A DNA stretch of 64,000 nucleotides from Vallitalea sp. (GCA_025210235.1 JAOASG010000019.1:1-64000), one strand, 5' to 3'; shown: positions 18,554 through 27,743, numbered from the stretch's first letter. Translations and numbers: made by a program. The notes: a model not told the origin generated them from the letters alone.

Positions 18554-18781
18554 TTACTGATTATTTTTCACATAATCTAATGCATCTTGCACAGTGATAA
18601 CAGAAGGTAAATCTTCATTCTTGATTTCTACTCCTGACTCTTCTTCAATAGCCATTACTAATTCAAATAAATCTAATGAATCTGCTCCAAGATCATCTAT
18701 AAATTTAGCAGCTAATGTTACTTCACTTTCTTCAACATCTAATTGATCAACTACAATCTCTTTTAATTTTTCAAAATCCAT
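18554..18781 (-). CDS. acpP: Acyl carrier protein
   Basis: 75 residues, acidic, four-helix ACP. The phosphopantetheine attachment site is Ser35 in [10 protein letters not shown]. It carries the growing acyl chain between all Fab enzymes. It is second in the operon, after fabH with about 205 bases between, and is followed by two hairpins that may raise its transcript level. GGAGGATTTATC precedes the ATG. Confidence 0.97.
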   Translation of the reverse strand: MDFEKLKEIVVDQLDVEESEVTLAAKFIDDLGADSLDLFELVMAIEEESGVEIKNEDLPSVITVQDALDYVKNNQ

Positions 18782-18985
18782 GATAAATCCTCCTGATTAG
18801 TTTTTATATATAATATTTAAGGAAATTTCTATTTTTTTGTGTTCTTTTGAAACTTCCATATTTATTTATTATTATAATATTTTTCTTAAACTTCGTCTAC
18901 ATTTATATTAGGCTATATATTTAATTATATAGTCACTTTTTAGTCAGATATAATATTTTATCATATAAATATAGTTTTGTGTAAT

Positions 18986-19951
18986 TTAAATAGTAATTAA
19001 TGAAACTCCATAAGTAAGTCCTCCACCAAAACCAGCAATAACTATCTTATGACCTTGTTTTAAAATTCCTTTATCAAACATTTCATCTAATGCAATAGGT
19101 ATACTAGCTGATGATGTATTACCATAAGATGCAATGTTCTTATAAAATTTATCTTTACTTATTTTTAATCTTTTTGCAATAGAATCCATAATTCTTTCAT
19201 TAGCTTGATGAAGTATAAAGTAATCTATATCTTCAATTTCATACTGTGATTCCTCAATAACAGCTTTAATTCCTTTAGGTACATAACTGCACGCAAATTT
19301 AAAAACTTCTTGTCCATTCATTTTAATATATTTATCTGTTATTTTAGAAACATAAGGATTCTTAAGATCTGTTCCTCCACATTTTAGATTTTCACTTAAC
19401 TTCCCTAAAGATTTACAATGAAAATTTTCTATTCCTATTTCTTCAGATTCACTAATAACAACTGCACCAGCTCCATCTCCGAACAGGACACAACTACTTC
19501 TATCTTCCCAGTCCGTTAACCGAGATAATACTTCTACACCTATTACTAAAGCATTTTTTGCAAATCCCGTTTTAATATATGCATAAGCTGTATTTAATGA
19601 ATAAATAAATCCTGAGCAAGCTGCATTAATGTCAAAGCACATAGCATTATCTGCTTCTATTTCTTTTTGAACTTCACATGAAGTAGACGGAGTAAAATTA
19701 TCTGGTGAAATAGTAGCTACAATAATTAAATCTATATCCATAGGATTAATATTAGAAGAAACAATAGCTTTTTTAGCAGCATTAACTGCTAAATCTGTTG
19801 TACCTTCACCAGTAGTAATTCTTCTATTTTTAATTCCTGTACGGCTACTAATCCATTCATCACTTGTATCAACTAAAGAAGCTAAATCATTATTAGATAT
19901 TATATTATTTGGTAGATAACTGCCCGTTCCAACGATTTTTACATTTTTCAT
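18986..19951 (-). CDS. fabH: 3-oxoacyl-ACP synthase III (FabH)
   Basis: About 321 residues. Starts fatty-acid synthesis by condensing acyl-CoA with malonyl-ACP. Active Cys in FDINAACSGF, catalytic His in FILHQANERI, Asn in IASYGNTSSAS, C-terminal GFGGGLTYG. The frame is open to 19981, but AGGAGAAATAAT immediately precedes the ATG at 19951 and yields the usual N-terminus MKNVKIVGTGSYLP. It is the first gene of the operon and stands just behind the operator-promoter at 19983-20027. No MarR-family fabT gene precedes it, unlike the arrangement in many Firmicutes. Confidence 0.96.
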   Translation of the reverse strand: MKNVKIVGTGSYLPNNIISNNDLASLVDTSDEWISSRTGIKNRRITTGEGTTDLAVNAAKKAIVSSNINPMDIDLIIVATISPDNFTPSTSCEVQKEIEADNAMCFDINAACSGFIYSLNTAYAYIKTGFAKNALVIGVEVLSRLTDWEDRSSCVLFGDGAGAVVISESEEIGIENFHCKSLGKLSENLKCGGTDLKNPYVSKITDKYIKMNGQEVFKFACSYVPKGIKAVIEESQYEIEDIDYFILHQANERIMDSIAKRLKISKDKFYKNIASYGNTSSASIPIALDEMFDKGILKQGHKIVIAGFGGGLTYGVSLITI

Positions 19952-19982
19952 ATTATTTCTCCTATTTGTTTTGTGTTGCAAA

Positions 19983-20003
19983 ATACTTTGATAATCAAAG
20001 TAT
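19983..20003. promoter_or_regulatory. FabT-like operator
   Basis: A perfect palindrome with half-sites ATACTTTGAT and ATCAAAGTAT around one central base. It matches the TTTGA-N-TCAAA core of FabT (MarR family) operators in Firmicute fatty-acid operons. It covers the -10 box of the fabH promoter, so bound repressor would block transcription start. The regulator is not encoded in this window. Confidence 0.8.
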
Positions 20004-20027
20004 ATATGAATAGCCTATTTTTGTCAA
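19999..20027 (-). promoter_or_regulatory. Sigma-A-type promoter of the fab/acc operon
   Basis: On the minus strand TTGACA (20027-20022) is followed after exactly 17 bases by TATACT (20004-19999). The -35 is perfect and the -10 differs at one position. Transcription would begin within or just after the FabT-like palindrome. Confidence 0.8.
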
Positions 20028-20239
20028 GGTATATTGAGTGTATTTAAATACTAGTAATATTCATGTAAATATTAACATTATTAACATATTTTAGCCTTTA
20101 CCAATTATATTATTACTTTAATATTATTCTTATCATAAACTATTACTGAATCTTATATCATAAGTTTTAAAAAAGCAAATTCAAAGGAAGCCAGATCAAG
20201 CTTACGTACATTATTTATAATTGTTTTATAATTAGTACC
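20028..20239. other. AT-rich divergent spacer, nothing further recognised
   Basis: The region between the fabH promoter and the padR promoter contains no ORF with a ribosome site and no convincing RNA structure that I can see. Confidence 0.5.
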
Positions 20240-20268
20240 TTGCAATAAACAGTAGCGTGTGATATTAT
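20240..20268 (+). promoter_or_regulatory. Predicted promoter of the padR operon
   Basis: TTGCAA (20240-20245) and TATTAT (20263-20268) are separated by 17 bases, about 45 bases upstream of the padR ATG. A weak inverted arrangement TAGCG/CGCTA brackets the downstream region and could be an operator, but this is not strong. Confidence 0.5.
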
Positions 20269-20312
20269 ATAATTAATCCAAACAAGTCAAGTACGCGCTA
20301 AGGAGGTAATAT

Positions 20313-20642
20313 ATGAACATACAGTTCAAAAAAGGTGTTTTAGAGTTATGTGTACTATCTTTACTTTCAAAAAATGACTTTTATGGCTATGAATTAGTAA
20401 AAAAGATATCGAACAATATAAGCATTTCAGAAGGGACAATATATCCTTTATTAAGAAGATTAACTAAAGAAAATTATTTTGAAACCTATCTGAAAGAATC
20501 TTCAGAAGGTCCCCCAAGGAAATATTATACGCTCACAAAAAAAGGCTATGAAGCAAAAGAACAATTAAGTATGGAGTGGTATGATTTTGTTTCAAGGGTT
20601 AATTCAATAATTGAGGAGGACGATATAAGTGAACAAAAATGA
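20313..20642 (+). CDS. PadR family transcriptional regulator
   Basis: 109 residues, a winged-helix regulator. [23 protein letters not shown] and [13 protein letters not shown] followed by [13 protein letters not shown] are hallmark PadR motifs. It overlaps the next gene by 14 bases and begins a three-gene operon with DUF1700 and DUF4097 proteins, a common Firmicute trio in which the regulator probably controls its own operon in response to envelope conditions. AAGGAGGTAATAT precedes the ATG. Confidence 0.93.
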   Translation: MNIQFKKGVLELCVLSLLSKNDFYGYELVKKISNNISISEGTIYPLLRRLTKENYFETYLKESSEGPPRKYYTLTKKGYEAKEQLSMEWYDFVSRVNSIIEEDDISEQK

Positions 20643-21219
20643 ATATTTAAATAAATTGGATTTATTACTTGAATCTCTCCCATATGAAGAACGTAGAGAT
20701 ATAATGTATGACTATGAAGAACATTTCAAGTCAGGTATAGAAGATGGAAAAACCGAAGAAGATATAATAAATAAATTAGGAGCACCTGAAATTATTGCAG
20801 GACAATATATAACTACTTTAGAAAAAGCATCTAAAAATAGTAACATTCCTTCTGATAACTCTACAGTAGGCTCTATTGTTATTTTGGTTGGATTGGTTTT
20901 TTTAGATATAATATTGATACCTTTAGGTATTGCAATATGGGCCCTTTTACTTTGCTTTTTTGTTACTGGTATTGCATTTGTTTTTTCAGGAATAGTTTGT
21001 GTTATTGTTTCTATATTTAAAGCTCCAATACCATATATATCAATTCCATATTATAGTATCATATCATACCCTATATTAGGCATCTTAACTTCTATATTTG
21101 TTATTAGTACAGGAAGTCTTATTATACTAGGCACAATTTATTTATATAATAAATATATAATTATTAACTATAAATATATTAATTGGAACAAACAAATTTT
21201 TAGGAGGAATAAATTATGA
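20629..21219 (+). CDS. DUF1700 (HAAS-type) membrane protein
   Basis: 196 residues. The N-terminal helical domain (1-65) has the typical [21 protein letters not shown]... DYEEHF and GAPEIIA pattern; the rest is two to four hydrophobic helices. Start is GTG with GAGGAGG upstream inside padR, and its stop overlaps the ATG of the next gene (ATGA). Such proteins are thought to link PadR regulators to membrane-associated DUF4097 partners. No enzyme motif is visible. Confidence 0.88.
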   Translation: MNKNEYLNKLDLLLESLPYEERRDIMYDYEEHFKSGIEDGKTEEDIINKLGAPEIIAGQYITTLEKASKNSNIPSDNSTVGSIVILVGLVFLDIILIPLGIAIWALLLCFFVTGIAFVFSGIVCVIVSIFKAPIPYISIPYYSIISYPILGILTSIFVISTGSLIILGTIYLYNKYIIINYKYINWNKQIFRRNKL

Positions 21220-22298
21220 AAAGTATGAAAAAATTAGTTTCAATTTTTGCTTGCACTTTTGTTTTATCACTTATCGGTATACTTATATATGTATCAACTA
21301 ATAAAATTAATGCTTTCAATTATTATGGATTTAATTATAGCCCCACTACTACTAAAAATGATTCATCAAACTTAATTTCTAATTACTTAAACTTATTTCC
21401 TGTTTTTCCTCAAAATATGAAAAAAGAAATTACTAAAAAAATAAATGATACTATTAACGATACTTTTAACCATACTATTAACAACACTATTAACGATACC
21501 ATTAGTGCTACTATTAATAATACTATTAATGACACTATTAACCATACTATTAACGAAACCATTAACACTACTATTAATGACACTATTAACGATTCTATTA
21601 GTGCTACTATTAATAACACTATTAACAACACTTCGTATGCAAAAAAAAGTGATACTATAGTAAACCATTTTACACAAGATGAAGTAAAAGATATTAATAT
21701 AAATACAGAAGTAGCTAAGATATCTTTTGTTCAAGAAAATCGAAATAATATTAAAGTAGAATACAAAAATACAAAACCCGAAAAAAATTATACTATTATG
21801 TACGATACAAAAACTACTGAGAATACATTATATATAACCCAAAAAATAATTACGCAAAATTTCCACGAAAGTATCAATGAAAATCACTATACAAATAACA
21901 TTACATTATATGTTCCAAAAGATTTTGACATTAATAAATTAACTATTCATACTAATCTTGGGGATATAAATAATAGTGATTTCTTTTCAAATGTAAAAGA
22001 AATTAATTTTAACACAAACTTAGGTAATATAAATATATCTTTATCTAATCCCAAAGAATCTGTAACACTTGTTACTTCATTAGGTGAAATAAAAGCAATC
22101 TTTAAAAATAATATTAAATCATTTGATATTAAATCTAGTATGGGAAATATAAATGTTTACTTATATGATAATGATAATTCTTCAATATATTCCGCTTGTT
22201 CAATGGGTGAAATTGAAACCGATTTTTTATCCTCTAATAAAAGATGTGATTATAATATATATTCTAATATGGGAAATATAATAATAACCAAAAAATAG
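21216..22298 (+). CDS. DUF4097-type surface protein with a 4-residue Asn/Thr/Ile repeat
   Basis: 360 residues. One N-terminal hydrophobic helix (about 7-27) gives a membrane anchor or signal. Residues about 78-142 are roughly 16 copies of a four-residue unit of form (D/N/H/A)-T-I-N, coded by a 12-base DNA repeat (21447-21642). Residues 150-360 form a DUF4097 beta-solenoid with turns NLGDINN, NLGNINI, SLGEIKA, SMGNINV, SMGEIET, NMGNIII. AGGAGGAATAAATT precedes the ATG. The repeat is likely a rigid or coiled stalk lifting the solenoid from the membrane. It ends 15 bases before a hairpin shared with the convergent gene. Confidence 0.82.
   Translation: MKSMKKLVSIFACTFVLSLIGILIYVSTNKINAFNYYGFNYSPTTTKNDSSNLISNYLNLFPVFPQNMKKEITKKINDTINDTFNHTINNTINDTISATINNTINDTINHTINETINTTINDTINDSISATINNTINNTSYAKKSDTIVNHFTQDEVKDININTEVAKISFVQENRNNIKVEYKNTKPEKNYTIMYDTKTTENTLYITQKIITQNFHESINENHYTNNITLYVPKDFDINKLTIHTNLGDINNSDFFSNVKEINFNTNLGNINISLSNPKESVTLVTSLGEIKAIFKNNIKSFDIKSSMGNINVYLYDNDNSSIYSACSMGEIETDFLSSNKRCDYNIYSNMGNIIITKK
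21447..21642 (+). repeat. 12-base in-frame tandem repeat
   Basis: About 16 degenerate copies of a unit like GATACTATTAAC, all in frame within the DUF4097-type gene. Variation is mainly in the first codon and in third positions, as expected when the protein pattern xTIN is under selection. It also opens long false reading frames on the other strand. Confidence 0.85.
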
Positions 22299-22312
22299 AA
22301 AGGCAAAAAAAG

Positions 22313-22335
22313 AATCCTACCACGGCGGTAGGATT
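22313..22335. terminator. Terminator between convergent genes
   Basis: AATCCTACC (22313-22321) and GGTAGGATT (22327-22335) form a 9-bp stem with a five-base loop. On the minus strand it is followed by CTTTTTTTGCC, so it mainly ends the minus-strand gene at 22434; the plus side lacks a T-run. Confidence 0.8.
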
Positions 22336-22433
22336 AAATATGTATATTTATTAAAAATAAAAGGGGGGATATTTTCAATATCTAATATATCACTTTAATG
22401 TGTATTTTTAATGTCAATAGCATTACAATTTAA

Positions 22434-23477
22434 TTACATTGGGGATTCTATCTTAATAATCCAATATCCATACTCCCCTGATTTGGTTTTTGCCCCTGAG
22501 CAACATACAAAATCTTTAAATCCATAGAAATATGCTACCACCTTATCTTTAGGATAATATATGTTTGGTACTCCTAACATAAAGTAAGGCTTTTCACCAA
22601 TATATTCTTTTTTTCTACCTAGTATTAAATGCTTATATCTCCTATATGCATTGAGTAGAAATGTATTATTTGTCAATAGCCATGTATCAATAGGAAAATA
22701 GATTATATCCGCAGGCTCTATTCTAACCCATTCGGCCTCGGAATATTTGTCTATAAAAGGATTCATTTTAGGATATTCAATAAATATATTATCATATATT
22801 TTATTCAATTCTTTTTTATTAAAATGTTTTTTAATAATATCAAAAGTTTGATTACCTATATCTTCAATTTCAATAGGCTCTTTTATAATACAACTATCAG
22901 TATTGATATTATCTATTTTTTTACTTTTATTATTTTCTTTAGATTCCTTAATAACTTCCTTATTATTAATTTTTTGGTTTTTAGTTACATTATTTTTTTG
23001 ACTTATTGATTCTTTTACTTCTTTTTTTATTATTTCTTTTTTCTTATAACAATAATTTTTTTCTTTTATATTCTTTTTCCACGAACCATTTACTTGATTT
23101 ATAAATCCAACTATCGGAAATTTATAATTATTATTATCTTTATATGATACAACAATAATCGAAAAATCATTAATGGTATTATTAGTGCCCATTACTTTAT
23201 TAGTATCTGTACTTATATTTAAACTTCCATAATTATTATTATCTACCTGAATAATTCCAATTGGTACCAAATCTGTATTGTATTCGTCTACTTTAACAAG
23301 ATAAGTCTTATAAAAATTATTTAGGCTTAATAAACCATTAACCGATAACTTAATTCTGCACTTTTTTCCTCTTGTTTCAATCTTACAATATCCATAAGTA
23401 TTTTGTCCTTCAACTGTATACCCTTTGTCATCTAATTTTAAATCAATCACTTGTCTATTAAAATTATTAGATTGCAT
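22434..23477 (-). CDS. Conserved hypothetical protein with N- and C-terminal globular domains
   Basis: 347 residues, function unknown. Residues 1-135 are a beta-rich domain (GYTVEGQNTYGYCKIETRGKK split by further strands); 140-200 is a Lys/Asn/Glu-rich linker of low complexity; 210-347 is a second domain with WVRIEPADIIYFPIDTW, NNTFLLNAYRRYKHLILGR and YFYGFKDFVCCSG. The C-terminal pattern resembles uncharacterised proteins found widely in Lachnospiraceae (possibly the DUF6128/DUF7922 groups, not verified). No signal peptide or membrane helix. It follows ksgA after 58 bases and may be cotranscribed. GGGGGAATTTT precedes the ATG. Confidence 0.75.
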   Translation of the reverse strand: MQSNNFNRQVIDLKLDDKGYTVEGQNTYGYCKIETRGKKCRIKLSVNGLLSLNNFYKTYLVKVDEYNTDLVPIGIIQVDNNNYGSLNISTDTNKVMGTNNTINDFSIIVVSYKDNNNYKFPIVGFINQVNGSWKKNIKEKNYCYKKKEIIKKEVKESISQKNNVTKNQKINNKEVIKESKENNKSKKIDNINTDSCIIKEPIEIEDIGNQTFDIIKKHFNKKELNKIYDNIFIEYPKMNPFIDKYSEAEWVRIEPADIIYFPIDTWLLTNNTFLLNAYRRYKHLILGRKKEYIGEKPYFMLGVPNIYYPKDKVVAYFYGFKDFVCCSGAKTKSGEYGYWIIKIESPM

Positions 23478-23535
23478 AAAATTCCCCCTTTATACATTTA
23501 TATTTAAAAGAAGAATTTTTAGTATAACTAATATA

Positions 23536-24402
23536 TTATATTTTAAACAATTCGTTAGTTAAATCAGCAAATTCCTTTAAACTTAGAGCTTCTCCTCTAA
23601 CATTTAAGTCAAGTCCAGTACTTATTAATGCTTGTTTCAATTGCTCTTTATCATATTCTTTGTTTAGATTATTATACAAACCATTAATCAATGTTTTTCT
23701 ACGTTGATTAAATGATGCTCTTATAACCTTGAATAATAATTTATTATCGCAAACATCTACAGATGGCTTCTTATATTTTGTTAATTTTATTACTGCTGAT
23801 CCAATTTTAGGTCTTGGCATAAAACAATTTGGAGGTACATTAGCTACAATATATGGGTCACTATAGTACTGTACTGCTAAAGATAAAGCTCCATATTCCT
23901 TCGTACCTGGTTTTGCCCTCATTCTATCCGCAACTTCTTTTTGAACCATTACTGTAATACTATCTAGTGGAATATTATTCTCAAACAACCCCATAATTAT
24001 AGGTGTTGTAATATAATATGGAAGATTTGCTACTACTTTAATTGGTTTATTTCTATTTTTTTCTTTAACCAATTTTACTAAATCTACCTTTAAAATATCT
24101 TGATTAATAAATGTTATATTATCATAATCCTTTAGAGTATCTTTAAGAATTGGTATAAGTTTATTATCAATCTCTATTGCTATAACCTCTTTTGAATTCT
24201 CTGCAAGTTCCTGAGTAAGACTTCCTATTCCAGGACCTATTTCAATTACAACATCTTCTTTGGTTATATCTGCTGATTTAATAATTTTATTTAGTACGTG
24301 TGAATCAATTAAAAAATTTTGCCCAAATTTCTTTTGAAATGCAAAATCATTTTTTTTAACTATTTCTATTGTTCTTTTAGGGGAAGCAATTCGTTCAATC
24401 AT
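23536..24402 (-). CDS. rsmA: 16S rRNA dimethyladenosine transferase (KsgA/RsmA)
   Basis: 288 residues. Uses SAM to dimethylate two adjacent adenines near the 3' end of 16S rRNA. FGQNFLID (about 26), VIEIGPGIGSLTQEL (about 53, SAM loop), and VVANLPYYITTPI (about 123, the NLPY catalytic motif) are present, with the C-terminal domain FNQRRKTLINGL. Divergent from the Spo0E-like peptide across a 409-base gap. GAGGTAATCTTA precedes the ATG. Confidence 0.97.
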   Translation of the reverse strand: MIERIASPKRTIEIVKKNDFAFQKKFGQNFLIDSHVLNKIIKSADITKEDVVIEIGPGIGSLTQELAENSKEVIAIEIDNKLIPILKDTLKDYDNITFINQDILKVDLVKLVKEKNRNKPIKVVANLPYYITTPIIMGLFENNIPLDSITVMVQKEVADRMRAKPGTKEYGALSLAVQYYSDPYIVANVPPNCFMPRPKIGSAVIKLTKYKKPSVDVCDNKLLFKVIRASFNQRRKTLINGLYNNLNKEYDKEQLKQALISTGLDLNVRGEALSLKEFADLTNELFKI

Positions 24403-24811
24403 TAAGATTACCTCATTTTCTAATTATGTCTATTATATTTATACAACAACATCTACCAATAATAAACTGTTTTAGTACTATATATAGTATTAATTAAAGT
24501 TTTTTCTATAATAACATAAAAATGATAAAAAAATTGTTAAAATTGGTATTATTTATAAGAATTTACATTTTTTTCTTTATTTTTCTTAGATATATGTTAA
24601 AATATAACATGTATTTACAAGATTAAATAGGATATTTAGACTAATCATTAATTAATTTTATTACTACAATCGAAAAGCGACTATGTCGCGTATTTCTACG
24701 TTTAGGAAAATTTTCATATCGTAAATAAGAATTTTTACTATCTCATTTACTTAATTAGAAACTTTCCTATAATATAAAAATAGTATAAATATATTAAGTG
24801 AGGTGCCTCGG
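24403..24811. other. Intergenic stretch between ksgA and the Spo0E-like gene
   Basis: AT-rich, no supported ORF. It contains a compact hairpin GCGAC-TAT-GTCGC (24677-24689) and a longer loose inverted repeat TAGGAAA (about 24713) / TTTCCTA (about 24765). Neither is followed by a T-run. Promoters for both divergent genes should be here; I could not single one out. Confidence 0.45.
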
Positions 24812-24970
24812 ATGCATTATACTGAAATAATTAGTCAAGTAAATCAACATTATTCTTATATTATTGATCAAATAAACAATAAAAATACTATTGATAATGA
24901 TATAATAGAAATTTCAAAACAAATTGATTTATTATTAGAACAGATAATAGCTGACAAAGAAAAAGAATAA
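24812..24970 (+). CDS. Spo0E-like sporulation regulatory peptide
   Basis: 52 residues. The layout is that of Spo0E-family aspartyl phosphatases: two short helices joined by a polar turn, with the signature region EISKQIDLLLEQI at about 33-45 matching the S-x-x-x-D core (Ser35, Asp39). Spo0E proteins dephosphorylate Spo0A~P and delay sporulation. GTGAGGTG precedes the ATG and it is convergent with tatD, 36 bases apart. The family call rests on the short motif and length, so it is probable rather than certain. Confidence 0.7.
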   Translation: MHYTEIISQVNQHYSYIIDQINNKNTIDNDIIEISKQIDLLLEQIIADKEKE

Positions 24971-25006
24971 TCAGCTATTATTAAATTAAGTCTTTATCTA
25001 AAAAAG

Positions 25007-25774
25007 TCAATCAATTCTAAATAACCTTTTAGCATTTTTGTTACTAAGGTTTATTACATCATCGTAGGAGATATTTTTAATATTACTTATTTCCTGGGCA
25101 ATATATTTTAAATTACTAGAATCATTTCTTTTGCCTCTATTTGGTACAGGAGCTAAGTATGGTGAATCTGTTTCAATTAATATATTATCTATAGGTATTT
25201 TTTTTACCACTTCTTTTAATTTATTTGCATTTTTAAAAGTAATAACGCCACCTACTCCAATATAAAAACCTAATTTAGTATATTCTACTGCCATCTCATA
25301 ACTTCCTGAATAACAATGAACTACTCCTCCAACTTGTTTAGCCTCTGATTCCTTTATTATATCAAAAGTATCTTTGGCCGCATCTCTACTATGAATAATT
25401 ATTGGTAATTCAAGGTCTTTTGCTATTTTGATTTGTTCTCTAAACCACAATTTTTGAGTTTCTCTAGGGGAAAAATCATAGTAATAATCAAGTCCTATTT
25501 CTCCTATGGCAACAACTTTATCATATGATGCTAAACCAATTAATGATTCCAGATCCTGTTCCTTCATATGTTTTACATCATGAGGATGAACACCAATTGC
25601 CGCATAAATATAATCATATTTTTTTGCTAACTTAACACATTCATAGGAAGACTTTATATTAGCTCCAACATTTATTATATACTCTATTCCTTCTTCTGTA
25701 AGCCCCTCTAATAGAGTATCCCTATCAATATCAAATTGTTCATCATCATAATGTGCATGACTTTCAAATATCAT
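25007..25774 (-). CDS. tatD: TatD family metal-dependent DNase
   Basis: About 255 residues. A TIM-barrel hydrolase of the amidohydrolase superfamily, implicated in DNA end processing and repair. Metal and active-site motifs in order: FESHAHYDD (start), AIGEIGLDYYYD (about 90), IIHSRDA (about 125), GGVVHCYSG (about 150), IETDSPYLAP (about 200). The frame is open to a TTG at 25792, but GGAGGTGATAAG is ideally placed for the ATG at 25774. Only 37 bases separate it from metG upstream, the common metG-tatD arrangement of Firmicutes. Confidence 0.95.
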   Translation of the reverse strand: MIFESHAHYDDEQFDIDRDTLLEGLTEEGIEYIINVGANIKSSYECVKLAKKYDYIYAAIGVHPHDVKHMKEQDLESLIGLASYDKVVAIGEIGLDYYYDFSPRETQKLWFREQIKIAKDLELPIIIHSRDAAKDTFDIIKESEAKQVGGVVHCYSGSYEMAVEYTKLGFYIGVGGVITFKNANKLKEVVKKIPIDNILIETDSPYLAPVPNRGKRNDSSNLKYIAQEISNIKNISYDDVINLSNKNAKRLFRID

Positions 25775-25811
25775 CTTATCACCTCCAACCAATTGAGTAG
25801 AAAAACTTCTT

Positions 25812-27743
25812 CTATCTCACTATAGCTCCATCATTAATATCCCCATCAATAGTAGCCAATACTAGATTTTTCTTTAATGAAGCAGCTAAAATCATTCCTT
25901 CTGATAAAACCCCTCTTAGTTTAACAGGTTTTAGGTTAGTTACAACAATAACTTTTTTACCAATCATTTCACCCGGAGAATAACTTTTTGCTATACCCGA
26001 TACAATTTGTCTAACTTCATTTCCAACTTTTATCTTTGATACTAAAAGCTTATCTGCACCTTCTACTTTATTACATTCTAAGACTATTCCGACTTTTAAT
26101 TCTACTTTTGAAAAATCATCTATAGATATATATTCTTCTTCTTTTATCTCTTTAGGTTCTTCTTTACCAGCTTTTTGAGCTTCTTCTAATAATTCTATTT
26201 CTTTATCCATGTCAATTCTTGGGAATATAATACTTCCTTGATTAACCTTAATATTTTTTGAAAGTAATCCCCACTTTTTACTACTTTCCCAGCTTAATAC
26301 ATCCTTATCTATAATACCTAATTGTTCTCTCATAAGTTTTGGTGTATTTGGCATAAATGGTTCAATTAGAATAGAAATTATTCTTAAGTTTTCAGCTAAA
26401 TGATATAGTACATTTGCTAGAACCGCTTTTTTATCTTCTTCCTTTGCCAATACCCATGGTCTTGTCTCATCAATGTATTTATTTGTTCTTCTTACTAAAT
26501 TCCATATTTCTATAAGCGCATCACTAAAAAACATTTGTTCCATAACATCTTCTACTTTTTTAACAATGTTAATTGCAAAGTCTTCTACCTCACTATCATA
26601 CTCAGTAGCTTCAAATTGTGTTGGAAACTCATCATCAAAATATTTTTTAATCATTGCAACTGTTCTTGATACTAAGTTACCTAAATCATTAGCAAGATCA
26701 GAATTAATTCTCTGGATAAGTACCTCATTAGTGAAATTTCCATCTTGTCCAAATGCAATTTCTCTCATTAGAAAATACCTTATAGCATCAGAACCATATC
26801 TATCTACTAGTATCTTAGGGTCTACTACATTACCTTTAGATTTTGACATTTTACCACCATTAATTACTAACCATCCATGACCAAATACTTGTTTTGGCAA
26901 TGGTTGATCTAGTGCCATTAACATTGCTGGCCATATAATTGTATGAAATCTTACAATCTCTTTACCCACTAGGTGAACATCTGCTGGCCAGAATTTCTTA
27001 TATTTATCTTCATTTTCAGATTGATAGCCAAGTGCTGATATATAGTTTGATAATGCATCAAGCCAAACATATACAACATGTCCTTTATCAAATTCAACGG
27101 GTATTCCCCACTCAAAAGAGGTCCTTGATACACATAAATCTTCAAGACCAGGTCTTAAAAAATTATTAAGCATTTCATTTTGTCTAGTTTTGGGTTGAAT
27201 AAATTCTTCATGAGTTTCAATATATTCAATTAATCTATCTTGATACTTAGAAAGCTTGAAAAAGTATGCCTCTTCTTTAACTTTATCCACAGTTCTTCCA
27301 CAATCTGGACATTTTCCATCTTCTAGTTGCCTTTCAGTAAAGAAAGATTCACATGGAGTACAATACCATCCTTCGTATGAACCCTTATAAATATCACCTT
27401 TATCATATAATTCTTTGAATATTTTTTGAACAGTTTCTTCATGTTCTTTATCTGTAGTTCTAATGAATTTATCATAGGATATATCCATAGTTTTCCACAG
27501 ATCTTTTATCCAATCCACAATGTTATCCACATATTCCTTAGGAGTTACCCCCTGTTTGTTAGCAACTTTTTCAATTTTTTGTCCATGTTCATCTGTTCCT
27601 GTTAAGAACATAACATCATACCCACGCATTCTTTTATATCTAGCCATTGTATCCGCTGCTACTGTTGTATATGAATGACCTATATGCAACTTATCACTTG
27701 GATAATAGATTGGTGTTGTAATATAATATGGTTTCTTTCCCAT
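25812..27743 (-). CDS. metG: Methionyl-tRNA synthetase
   Basis: About 643 residues. Class I synthetase charging tRNA-Met. HIGH-type motif KLHIGHSYT (about 17), zinc-binding CTPC...CPDCG (about 127-147), GGKMSKSKGN (about 297), and a C-terminal tRNA-binding EMAP/Trbp111-like domain (FSKVELKVGIVLEC, about 543-643). The ATG at 27743 has GGAGGATTTATTA before it and is preferred over 27758. No T-box signature (the AGGGTGG-type bulge) is visible upstream. Forms a unit with tatD. Confidence 0.97.
   Translation of the reverse strand: MGKKPYYITTPIYYPSDKLHIGHSYTTVAADTMARYKRMRGYDVMFLTGTDEHGQKIEKVANKQGVTPKEYVDNIVDWIKDLWKTMDISYDKFIRTTDKEHEETVQKIFKELYDKGDIYKGSYEGWYCTPCESFFTERQLEDGKCPDCGRTVDKVKEEAYFFKLSKYQDRLIEYIETHEEFIQPKTRQNEMLNNFLRPGLEDLCVSRTSFEWGIPVEFDKGHVVYVWLDALSNYISALGYQSENEDKYKKFWPADVHLVGKEIVRFHTIIWPAMLMALDQPLPKQVFGHGWLVINGGKMSKSKGNVVDPKILVDRYGSDAIRYFLMREIAFGQDGNFTNEVLIQRINSDLANDLGNLVSRTVAMIKKYFDDEFPTQFEATEYDSEVEDFAINIVKKVEDVMEQMFFSDALIEIWNLVRRTNKYIDETRPWVLAKEEDKKAVLANVLYHLAENLRIISILIEPFMPNTPKLMREQLGIIDKDVLSWESSKKWGLLSKNIKVNQGSIIFPRIDMDKEIELLEEAQKAGKEEPKEIKEEEYISIDDFSKVELKVGIVLECNKVEGADKLLVSKIKVGNEVRQIVSGIAKSYSPGEMIGKKVIVVTNLKPVKLRGVLSEGMILAASLKKNLVLATIDGDINDGAIVR

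Noticed and set aside
21447..21642. CRISPR array
   Set aside because: The repeats are 12 bp, contiguous, without spacers, and lie in frame inside a gene.
21410..21660. Several overlapping frames on both strands across the 12-bp repeat, giving Leu/Ile/Val-rich proteins
   Set aside because: They are by-products of a repeat whose length is a multiple of three; none has a ribosome site, and the plus-strand DUF4097-type frame explains the region.
24677..24689. Spo0A box near the Spo0E-like gene
   Set aside because: The GCGAC/GTCGC hairpin resembles the TGTCGAA box only in five bases, so it is not convincing.
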